A program made the position numbers and the translations under genes. From Closterium sp. Naga37s-1 (Eukaryota > Streptophyta > Zygnematophyceae > Desmidiales > Closteriaceae): 64,000 nucleotides of DNA. The notes beneath the pieces were generated by a model. That model was not told where the DNA came from and searched no databases. It saw only the letters and a program-made list of their open reading frames with translations. Location of the stretch: the NCBI GenBank assembly GCA_947471745.1, contig CANJKZ010000010.1, forward strand, positions 6,216,501 to 6,280,500, given 5' to 3'. Positions 13,501 to 22,463 of this stretch are shown here, in pieces (within the stretch, counting starts at the first letter, position 1; each line of letters opens with the position of its first letter).

Positions 13501-14662
13501 GTGCAGCAGGTCCTTCAGCGCTTCGGCTTTACCTAGTCCTCGCCACAGCACACTCCTCTGGCTACAGGCCACTCACTCTCCGCTCCACCTTCGGACGAGT
13601 CCGTAGAGTCGAGTGGTCCTTACCCAGAGCTAGTGGGCTGCCTCATGTACCTGATGACCTGCACTCGTCCTGACCTTGCGTACCCTCTTGGCCTTCTGGC
13701 TTGTTACGTGGCTCCTGGTAGGCACCGACCAGAGCACATGGCTGTTGCTAAGAGGGTACTGCGCTACTTGTGCAGTACATCGGGCATGGGGCTCGTGCTT
13801 GGAGGGCGGAGCCCAGTTGTCCTCACTGGGCACTTGGACGCTTCTTGGGTTGACGACCTGGCTACGCAGCGGTCGTCACAGGGTTACACCTTCAGCCTTA
13901 GCTCTGGCTCTGTTTCTTGGCGGTCTACATGCTCGTTTTCTGTTCTCGGCTCCAGTTGTGAGGCTGAGATCTACGCCACAGCCATGGCTGCACAGGAGTT
14001 ACGCTGGCTCACCTACCTGCTGACCGAGCTGGGAGAGCGACCTCGTTCTCCTCCAGTGCTGTACGTAGACAACAAGGCCGCCATTTCGTTGTGTCAGGAG
14101 CACAGACTGGAGCACAGAACGAAGCACATCGCTCTGCGTTACTTCCTGGCTCGAGAGTTGCAGCAGTGAGGTCAGGTTCGTCTTGCTCACGTGGCCACAC
14201 GGGCCAGCACTGCTGATATATTCACCAAGGCTCTTCCGTCTGGTGATCATCAGCGTTTCTGCACTTTGTTAGGCCTTGTGCCCACTTTTCCTCACTTGCT
14301 GTAGATTTTGTTTGTACTGTGATCTATATACCTACTTGCTTGCTCTGCTAGGTAGAGATCACTGTGCTGCTGTTGTTGCATATATACCTCTGCATGTGAA
14401 CTGGCCTTGTGGCCCTTTGCTTGTGCTCAGTGTGTGTGGTGACTTTGTGATCCACCCTGAGCTTGCTTTGCTTCTCTTGACTGGTCTTGTGACCCCTTGC
14501 TCTCCCCCACTTTGCCTCTGGGGGTGTGTCAAATGAGATATCTGCTATATATGTTTAGGCTGTAGTGGGGTAGCCAATATGGGGTACAGCCCCTTTTAGG
14601 GTTTCATATTTGTACCCATCTCTTTCATAGTTCACCCATTTTCCTGCTGCTAGATTCTAACA
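7544..14662 (+). mobile_element. Ty1/copia retrotransposon C2
   Basis: The two LTRs at 7544-7679 and 14527-14662 are 136 bp each, run from TGTCAAATGA to TTCTAACA and differ at about 3 positions, so the insertion is fairly young. The flanking 5-bp duplication is GCCCG. A primer site TGGTTTCAGAGC follows at 7680 and a G-rich polypurine-like tract precedes the 3' LTR. Parts visible are a long leader with tandem repeats (about 7840-8710), a zinc-knuckle-like domain with two LREWY motifs (9021-9500), integrase (about 9900-10900), a Gly/Glu/Pro-rich hinge (about 11090-12080), reverse transcriptase (about 12780-13540) and RNase H (about 13630-14260). The ends look whole; the coding part is broken, with several breaks. 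It is nested in T1. Confidence 0.93.
7840..8210 (+). repeat. G+C-rich minisatellite in C2 leader
   Basis: About a dozen imperfect units of roughly 31 bp, each containing CAGGCCCGTCAGGCCCGCGA followed by GCTGCC(A)CCTG, lie between the primer site and the first coding sequence. A second array with a CGCGCGTCGCG(C/T)TGC core follows at about 8220-8430, and a GCAGCAGCTGCCGCGGAGCC array at about 8500-8660. Confidence 0.85.
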
Positions 14663-14967
14663 GCCCGGGGCGCGCGACTGAAAGAACAGCAGCGAAAGCG
14701 AACGGTGGGCCCATTGAGGAGATTAAACAGTAACAGGCCAGGATGTTACGTGCTCTGATAGCATGTCAAAATATGTTCATAATTTAGGACAAGGAACCTA
14801 GGGTTTAGGCTAGCAAGAGAGTGTCAAGAGAGATGCCAAAGCTGAAGAGGGCTTCACTATAGAACTGCAAGTATAAATAGATGAGAAACATGCAAGGAGT
14901 GGTGCACCACCAAACAGGACAGCTATGTAACTACACCACTGCTAGAACTACATGCACTTATCAATGT

Positions 14968-14973
14968 TTTATT
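14968..14973 (-). terminator. Candidate polyadenylation signal of the L-arabinokinase gene
   Basis: AATAAA on the minus strand lies about 240 bp beyond the stop codon at 15215. T1 begins only about 7 bp further downstream, so T1 lies at the probable cleavage zone. Position and motif are the only evidence. Confidence 0.4.
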
Positions 14974-15214
14974 CCCAGGAAGGCTGATTATCAACGTCCC
15001 TAAAATTGAATCTGGGGGGCTGGTAAGAATGCACCTTTCACGGACCACGTGCATTTCAGAAGCTCCAGAATGGCTATCATTAGGCGCATACATAACTTCA
15101 CACATTGCACATAGAGGGCAATCGGCACGCATGGCAGGGGCTGTAATGAGGGCGAGCACAGACAGACGGCAACAAGGCAAGTGGGCGGCAGGGGCCGTGA
15201 GCAAGTGGGGGGCT

Positions 15215-18200
15215 CTAGAGCGGGTACAGGACGAGGTGGCCGAAGTGAGCAGCGCCGGGCGAGGAGCCGCGGAAGAGGTGAGGGCGATGCCCCGTGGAAC
15301 TCTCAAAGCGCCGACATACGTCGTCCACCGCTGCCTGCGCCGCTGCCGTGCTGTCCCCCAGCACACACACCGTGCCGCCACTGCCTCCCCCCGTTATCTT
15401 GGCGCCCCACAGTGGTCCCTGTGGCCATGGTGCACCGCGGGGAGATGGCACAGGGAGGGTCAGGTATTGGGAGGAATGCATTGGGAGAAAAGCCACCATG
15501 TGAAAAATCAGGTGGGGCTTCCTAGAAACAGCTGCTTTACTCTGTAATTTGTAATCAACCCATGGGCACGACTCACATGCGGGCCCATGTGTGTGCGAGC
15601 GAGGGCGACTATGAGGTCCGTGGCAGGCGACCCCAGCCCACACGCCGTGTAGCTCGCATGGCTCTGCCATGGCAGGGGTGCATCACACACACTCCCCATG
15701 GCGTCAAAGGGGACAGAGGGACGCGTGGAGGGAGCAAGGCGGAAAACTGCCATGAACAGGGACTTGATGGGAGGGGGCAGAAGGGATGCTGGCATGATAC
15801 ATGAGGGTGAGGGAAGCGTGGTGATTCTAGAGAGTGTGGCATGTGGGGGGGGAGCATGGAGTGGCAACAGAGATTGGTGCAGAGAAGCAGCTATGGGCAG
15901 CGTACCTGCATCATCAGCTCCCCCAGCAACGCCATCTGCTCAAGCCTCCCCCCACCCTCATCCGCCCCCTCATCCCCTTCGCCCTCGACACCTTTCCCCT
16001 GAACCTCTTTCCCCCCCTCCTCGTGCTCCACGTGTGTGAGCAGCAGGGAGCGGAAGCAGCGTGTGCGGAAGTGGTCCATGACGGGGTGGCGAGAGGCGGG
16101 CCACACAGGGTAGTGCAGATCAGCAGCCACCGTGGTGGCGGGGTCGCCGTGGGACGCGTGGCGGGCGAGGAAGGCGCTGCCGTGCATGGTGGCGGGCAGT
16201 ATGGGCTCCAGTAGGGGCAGGCTGGCATGGCCAGGTGAGTTGGGATGTGGGTTGGGGTGACAGGGAGAAAGGGAGGGGGGTGAGAAGGAGGGGGGAAAGA
16301 GTGTAGGCGGAGGAGGAGGGGAGGGTGGCAGGGGGGTCGGGGAGTGTGGAAGAGAAGGGTGAGGAGAGTAAGGGCGAGGGGCAGGTTGTGTGATACCCTG
16401 ACGATGAGGTTGGGTGTGTGGAGCACCTGAAAGATCCAGCTGGAAAATCACCTTCTTGACCACCTAACCAACCACCTGATGACCGGCCTGAGCAGTCACC
16501 TGTGCGGGTCCAGTTCACAGAGGCATGAAAGCGGCTGTGTTACTGCTGGTGCCAAATCATGCGGTGCTGCACTGACGCTCGTCTGGTGGCATGGGCACAT
16601 GCGGTGAGACACACACATGCATGCACATATGCACCACACACACGCAAGCATGCACAGGCATGGAGAAGGGAGCAGCGTTCAATGGTAGCATGCACGTGAC
16701 GTGATCACAGCAGGCCCCAGGTGGAAAGAGCACAGGCGTGCGCATCCATGAAGTGGTAAGGAAAGGGTGTGCCCGGTGCCTGTCACGGCGAGCATGCAAG
16801 CATCTTCTGAGCCCCGCCTGTCACGACGTGCATGCAAGCATCTTCTGAGCCCCGCCTGTCACGGCGAGCATGCAAGCATCTTCTGAGCCCCGCCTGTCAC
16901 GACGTGCATGCAAGCATCTTCTGAGCCCCGCCTGTCACGACGTGCATGCAAGCATCTTCTGAGCCCCGCCTGTCACGACGTGCATGCAAGCATCTTCTGA
17001 GCCCCGCCTGTCACGACGTGCATGCAAGCATCTTCTGAGCCCCGCCTGTCACGACGTGCATGCAAGCATCTTCTGAGCCCCGCCTGTCACGACGTGCATG
17101 CAAGCATCTTCTGAGCCCCGCCTGTCACGACGTGCATGCAAGCATCTTCTGAGCCCCGCCTGTCACGACGTGCATGCAAGCATCTTCTGAGCCCCGCCTG
17201 TCACGACGTGCATGCAAGCATCTTCTGAGCCCCGCCTGTCACGACGTGCATGCAAGCATCTTCTGAGCCTCGCCTGTCACCCGGCCTGACCCGCACATGG
17301 GGTTGCCTTGCTACGTCCTGCCATGAGAGCATGGGAGCGCGTGGCTGAAGCGGGAGCAGAGCGGGTGTGCAGGCATGCTTTTGGAACGGCAGGAGAGAGG
17401 CGGGCACAGATCTGCCCTGCCCAGCACAGCACCGCACAGCACACACACACTTACAGAAGCTTCACTGCTTTCTCCACTAGCGACGTTGATAAGCGTGAGT
17501 CCCATGAATGCCGCGGCCCTCACCCCGCCGTACCCCGCGCCGCCCACGCTGTGGCGCGCGCCCGAGTCGATGCCCCACAGCGCCACGTGGGGGGGCAGCG
17601 CCAGGCAGCCCTGCACGCTGGCGGGGCGGCACAGCAGCGCCAGCAGCGAGGCGGGGCGCGCGAGCGTGACGGCCATCTGATCCATGATGCCGCAGGGGGC
17701 GCCCACCACCCTGTTCTCCACCTGGTGGAGGGGCAGGGGGCAGGGGCCAGGGGACAGGGGACAGGGGGCAGGGGGCAGGGGGTAGGGGGCAGGGGGCAGG
17801 GGGCAGGGGGCAGGGGGCAGGGGGCAGGGGGCAGGGGGTAGGGGGCAGGGGGCAGGGGGCAGGGGGCAGGGGGCAGGGGGTAGGGGGCAGGGGGCAGGGG
17901 GCAGGGGGCAGGGGGTAGGGGGCAGGGGGCAGGGGGCAGGGGGCAGGGGGCAGGGGGTAGGGGGCAGGGGGCAGGGGGCAGGGGGCAGGGGGCAGGGGGT
18001 AGGGGGCAGGGGGCAGGGGGCAGGGGGTAGGGGGTAGGGGGTAGGGGGTAGGGGGTAGGGGGCAGGGGGTAGGGGGTAGGGGGTAGGGGGCAGGGGGCAG
18101 TGGGCAGGGGGTAGGGGGTAGGGGGTAGGTGGGTGGATGTGCAGGAGCGGGAGTGGAGAAAGAGATGTGTGGGCTGTGCGAGTTGCTGGTGCGCTTGGAC

Positions 18201-19750
18201 AGGCTGTGTTATGTGACCTTGTGCTGTGACCTTGTGCTGTGACCTTGTGCTGTGACCTTGTGCTGTGACCTTGAGCTGTGACCTTGTGCAGTGAGCGAGC
18301 GTGAGTGTGGAATGGGAAAGGGGCAAGCGCAGTGCAGAAGGAGAGTGAGCACAGGGGCATGGCAGGGGGGCGTACCATCTGGCACATGCGGGCGAGGTGC
18401 CAGGGGGGCACGTGCATGCCCAGGGCGTGCATCAGAGCCATCATGCTCGCCACCTCCACCGCTGCTGACGATGCCACGCCCACGCCCTCCGGCACCTCTG
18501 ATGCCACCACCACCGCCACCCCCTGCACTCTGCCCAACGCCCCGCTCTCGCCCTGCGCGCCCCACCCCCCCATCCACGCCTGGCGGAACTCCGCCTCTCT
18601 CTCCCTCGCCAGCACCACCAGCGCCCCCGCCACATATGCCGCCCACCGTGTCCCCCCTGCCCCTCCCCCTCCCCCCTGCTCTGCTGCACCACTCTCCTCG
18701 GCCCCCTCCCTGCTACCCCCGCCCCCCCCTCCGCCTTCATCTCCCGACTCTCTCGCCTGTGCTGCCCCTTCCTCCCCCTCATCGCCCGCCGCTGGCCCCC
18801 CTGCCAGCAGCGCATGGGCGGAGGCATAGTCGAGGGCGCAGGGGGCGGAGTGGGGGGGCGAGGCGTAGAGGGCGGGGAGCAGGCGGGCGAGGGGCAGGGA
18901 GACAGAGGGCACACGGTGGTTGGCGGCGGCGGAGAGGGAGACGATGCGCAGTGAGGGGGGAGGCCCAGGGGACGTGGGAGGGGCGGAGGGGGCGGAAGGG
19001 GGTGCGCGGATGACCTGAATGGCCACGTGGCACGCCTCTGCTGTTGGCATCTGGTGGGGGGTTGGAAGGGAAGGAAGGGGAGGGGAGGGGATTGAGAGAT
19101 ACATCATACGGGAGAGGTAAGCCAGAAAGTACCACAAGAAATGGAGGCACCTGAGACCCACCTGAGGTGCAACTGAGGCACACCTGAGGCCCACCAGGGG
19201 CGCACCTGAAGCACACCTGAGGCCCGCCTGAGGCGCACCTGAAGCACGAGCGAGCCGGAGTAGTCAGCAATGCCGCCCATCACATCCAGGCGCCCCGGCG
19301 CTCTGGTTACCACCAGCGGCTTCGACCAATCAAAGAGCTCCGCCGCCAGCGCCAGCTCGTGGCGCTCGCTGTCGTTGCACGTGCCGCCGCCGGGCGGCGT
19401 GACTGCGCGGCGGGGGGCCGCGGAGGAAGGGGAATGGGGGAGGGAAGGGGAGGGAATGAGGGGGAATGGGGGAGGGGCGGGGAGAGCCCAAGGGAAGGGA
19501 AGGCACGGCTGAAGGGGCAGGCGCAGCGAGGGGAACGGGGGCGGCGGCGGGAAGGAGAGCGCGAGGGAAGGGGAGGGGAGTGTGGAGGGCGAGCGAAAGC
19601 GGCGCCCGGATGCCAATGGATCTTTTCCTCCCGCCACGCCGCAGCGCGCCACGCACCGCCGGCTCGGAGCGCGTCGAGCAGCGCGAGGAAGCGCTTCGTG
19701 TCGGGCAGGCCGCGGTCATCGCCCTCCACGCGCATGGCGCCGCGGGGCAT
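15215..19750 (-). CDS. ARA1: L-arabinokinase (GHMP kinase), N-terminal half absent
   Basis: The enzyme phosphorylates L-arabinose at C1 in the cytosol, salvaging cell-wall arabinose towards UDP-arabinose. I can model eight phase-consistent GT-AG exons, read on the minus strand: 19657-19750 (5' limit uncertain), 19239-19402, 18376-19050, 17455-17721, 16500-16534 (a 35-nt microexon, LCELDPH), 15906-16221, 15577-15663 and 15215-15418, giving about 613 residues. Family signatures are [18 protein letters not shown], the ATP loop [56 protein letters not shown] and [17 protein letters not shown]. The first exon ([16 protein letters not shown]) aligns with the linker just before the kinase in land-plant ARA1. 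The glycosyltransferase-like half normally preceding it is not found upstream, where LTR elements begin at 20243. Exon 3 carries a Gly/Glu/Ser-rich insertion. It could be a truncated gene or a shorter algal form; the kinase domain itself looks intact. Confidence 0.9.
16784..17277 (-). repeat. 38-bp minisatellite in an L-arabinokinase intron
   Basis: About 13 nearly perfect 38-bp units, each with GTCACGACGTGCATGCAAGC and CATCTTCTGAGCCCCGCC, lie in the intron between the 267-nt exon and the 35-nt microexon. Early units read GGCGAGC in place of GACGTGC, so the array is mostly homogenised. There are no spacers between the units. Confidence 0.95.
17723..18130 (-). repeat. Heptamer G-run array (CAGGGGG/TAGGGGG) in an intron
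   Basis: More than 50 copies of the plus-strand heptamers CAGGGGG and TAGGGGG fill the intron between the 675-nt and 267-nt exons. The plus strand is therefore an almost continuous series of G5 runs; the transcript carries the C-rich complement. The array ends directly at the 3' splice site (CCACCAG before GTGGAG at 17721), so the C-rich repeat doubles as polypyrimidine tract. Confidence 0.95.
18208..18296 (-). repeat. 13-bp tandem repeat in the same intron
   Basis: Six to seven copies of GTGACCTTGTGCT lie between the heptamer array and the 5' splice site at 18375. Confidence 0.9.
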
Positions 19751-20242
19751 CTATGCGATGCGAGAGGGGAGCACAGGAATCGCGCTGTCGTACGCGCCTA
19801 ACCCGCACTTGGTGCAACGTGGCGGTTAGCGGCTAGCGGATGCGGGTTGGCGGATGATGGTGCGGGGCAAGCAAATGGGTGACCGTGGTCGCGATGCCCC
19901 TCGCCCCTCGCGCGCACTCGCGTTGAAAGTGTCCTATCACTTCGCATTCCGACATTTTCAGCGACAGGTGAGTTGTGCACATACTGTACAACAGCGTCTT
20001 CGTTAGGGTGTATTGTCCGAAACATGCTGACTTCTATTTTTGTACAACCCTGCACCTCCACCCAATGTAATATGGAAGTTCGTTGCTTGTGCTAGTACTG
20101 AATGGAAAGCATAGAGCTGAAAGATTTAGCAATGGAGGCTGACATTACATGCGAGCATGAGTGGCACTCAACAGCGTGACATGGCCAAATGGCTTCTCAG
20201 AGTGTCATAGTTTGGTGCAGAGGTGTGGACGGTGAGAGATAG
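19751..20242. other. Upstream flank or intron of L-arabinokinase
   Basis: Sequence between the first recognisable exon and the C3 insertion. The minus strand has a plausible 3' splice site (CGCATAG) directly before the exon at 19750. I see no coding match to the missing N-terminal half, no clear TATA box and no repeats. The last 5 bp (GATAG, 20238-20242) are the target duplication of C3. Confidence 0.5.
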
Positions 20243-20250
20243 TGTCAGAC

Positions 20251-20447
20251 TGTCAAGAGAGGTAGTTAGAACTTAGAGACATGGAAACCCTAGGAGCTAG
20301 GAAAGAGAGGTGTTTGGCCAAATAAGGGGTTTGCAATATGAGAGAGTTACAAGATATAGGAAAGGTGGACAAAAGGGGATATACCACCAAGGCCCAACAC
20401 TACTAGCTAAAACATGCAATTATATAAGAATACACCATATTCTAACA
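20251..20447. repeat. Solo LTR inside the C3 5' LTR
   Basis: A 197-bp segment from TGTCAAGAGA to ATTCTAACA interrupts the C3 LTR after TGTCAGAC and is flanked by the 5-bp duplication CAGAC (20246-20250, 20448-20452). Its composition and termini resemble the T1 and copia LTRs of the window. Removing it in alignment restores colinearity with the C3 3' LTR. It is younger than C3. Confidence 0.85.
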
Positions 20448-20689
20448 CAGACATTATAGTCTTAGTAATGTGTGTCATATGAGGTACAATAGTTAGGGTT
20501 AGGTTCATGTACCCCAACCAACCTTAGTCAACACATTCTTCTGTTCTTGATATGGTATCACCTAGGTTATGATCCTGTGGGATCCCGTTCCTCTCGTTCA
20601 CGTCCGTAGCGCCCGAGCCTGTCCCGTACCCTAGTGCACGTTATGCCCCAAGCGCCTATCGCGCTCGTCTCTCTCGTGCCCTAGCGCCC

Positions 20690-21350
20690 GCTGCGCCTGC
20701 CATCGCGTCAACCCTGCTGTCCCGTCCCGTCCCGTCCCCCCCTGCTGTCCCGTCCCGTCCCCCCCTGCTGTCCCGTCCCGTCCCCCCCTGCTGTCCCGTC
20801 CCGTCCCGTCCTCTCCGTTGTCCCGTCCCGTCCCATTTCCCCTGCTGTCCCGTCCCGTCCCGTCCCGTACCCCCTGCTGTCCCGTCCCGTCCTGTCGTCC
20901 CTGCTGTCCCGTCGCGTTGCCCCCTGCTGTCCGGTCGCGTCGCGCCTATCCATGCTGTCCCGTCGCGTCGCGCCTGTCCCTGCTGTCCCGTCGCGTCGCG
21001 CTGTCGTGCCACGTCGCACCGTCTGTCCCATCCCGTCCAATCCGCGTCGCGCTTCCCGTCCCGTCCCGTCTCCGTACGCCCTGCCCGTCCGCCGCGCCCC
21101 GTGCGCCCTGCCCGCCCGTCGCGTCCCCTCTGCGCCCTGCCCGTACGTCACGCCCCGTACGCCCAGCCCGTCCGTCGCACCCCTGCTGCGCCCTGCCCAT
21201 CCGTCGCGCCCCCGCTGTGCCCTGCTCGTCAGTCGCGCCCCGTGCGCCCAGCCCGTCCGTGGCGCCCCGTGCGCCCTACCCGTCCGTCGCGCCCCGTGCG
21301 CTCTGCCCGTCCACGCCTGTCGCGCCCATCCCTGCCAGTCGCGTCCTGTC
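20690..21350 (+). repeat. G+C-rich minisatellite in C3 leader
   Basis: Units built on CTGTCCCGTCCCGTCCCCCC (about 20700-20900) grade into CTGTCCCGTCGCGTCGCGCC and then CGCGCCCCGTGCGCCCTGCC plus CGTCCGT units (to about 21330). The array lies between the primer site and gag. Confidence 0.85.
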
Positions 21351-22463
21351 CATTGCGCCGCACTGTCTGTCACGCTCTATGCAGGCCCTCCAGGCGTTTA
21401 GGGTTTCGACAACAGCAGTTCCCACCCCTTCGCTACCGCTACGGCGACCCCTAGGGTTCTGCGCTCTGACGCCGAGGGTAGGCCACTTGAGTTCTCCATC
21501 TGGCTCCTGCGTGCGCGCCGCCTTTTAGAGAGTCAGGTTCAGGCAGATGAGTCTCTGTGGGCGCACGCTTCTGGCGACCTTCCTAAGCCCGATGATCCTG
21601 CACCCTTAGGCTACAACCCTAGCGATGCAGACAGAGATCAATACGCCCGCTAGCGTGCTGACCTCACAGCGTGGAAGTCGCATGATGCTGCGGCTTGCAT
21701 CGCCCTTAGCAGCCTCCTCCCTGAGTCTGAGGAGGCACACTTCACTCAGGTTCGCACGGCTACTGAGTTCCTGACTGCGATCAAGGCCCGCTACACTACT
21801 CCCACCACTGTCTCTCTTGGTCGTCTGTTCCTCCCGTTCTTGTTTCCTGACCTCGCCTCGTTTGAGCGCTCTGCTGACTTAATCGTTCACCTGCGCTCGC
21901 TCGATTCCAGCTACCGTGCTGCCTGCACTGACGAACAGCTTGCACTGCTCCCTCCCCCTATGGCGATTACTATCTATTTCATTGCCACTAGCCTCCTTGA
22001 CCGCCTTGCCTCGGTTCGTGACGCGCTTATTCTGAAGCACCCTAGCGAGCTCACTATCGAGGTCCTTGAGTCTGCCCTCAAGGACGTCGAGAGCAACCTC
22101 CGCTCGGTTGCTGTGCCCCCTCCACTACTTCACGGGTGCACTATCCTTCAGCTGCCCAACTTTAATGCCTCCCTTGCCACTGCCGCTACTGACGTGACCG
22201 CAGCTGCTGTTACGACTTCTTCGCGGTCTAGGGGTAGGAGCGGCAGGAGGGGCGGTCAGGGTGCGGGCAGAGGCGGCGAAGGTGGCGGAGGTGGTGTAGC
22301 GAGTGGTGGTGGCGGGAGTACAGAGGTTGGAGGAGCGTCTTGTGCAGCGGCTAGTGACTCCCCTACTACAGTTGTTGGAGGCGACGCTCGGGTTCGTCAG
22401 GCACCAACTAGTCCACCAGCTGCACGTGCTGGAGCGGCGACTTGGCACCTGACTCAGCAACAG

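Larger units (their letters stand above)
6501..14961 (-). mobile_element. Small non-autonomous LTR element T1, split by C2
   Basis: A left LTR at 6501-6727 (TGTCAAAATA to TTCTGACA) has a direct copy at 14764-14961 that matches over about 197 bp and stops short of the full LTR. On the minus strand the 14764 LTR edge is followed by TGCTATCAGAGC (14752-14763), an initiator-Met-type primer site, and the other LTR is preceded by the purine tract TAGGGGGTG (6728-6736 read on the minus strand). This fixes the element on the minus strand. Without C2 the interior is only about 0.9 kb, G+C-rich, tandem-repetitive (6840-7030, 7310-7500) and without recognisable retroelement genes, as in TRIM/LARD-type elements. 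The copies differ at several sites, so it is moderately old and older than C2, which sits in it. It looks damaged at its right edge. Confidence 0.75.

Noticed and set aside
15029-15547. Plus-strand frame opposite the last L-arabinokinase exon
   Set aside because: It is antisense to the GHMP C-terminal exon and intron sequence and has no family motif.
16784-17277. CRISPR-like regular repeats
   Set aside because: The 38-bp units are contiguous with no spacers and lie in an intron of a eukaryotic gene; this is a minisatellite.
17723-18130. Interstitial telomere repeat
   Set aside because: The heptamers are CAGGGGG/TAGGGGG, not the green-lineage TTTAGGG, and the array is confined to one intron.
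17520-18326. Long Pro/Cys/Leu/Tyr-rich reading frame
   Set aside because: It is the translation of the intronic heptamer array and of flanking exon sequence in the wrong frame.
20708-21528. Arg/Asp/Gly- or Ser/Arg/Pro-repeat proteins
   Set aside because: All frames are open across the C3 leader array because of its composition; they show no conserved domain.
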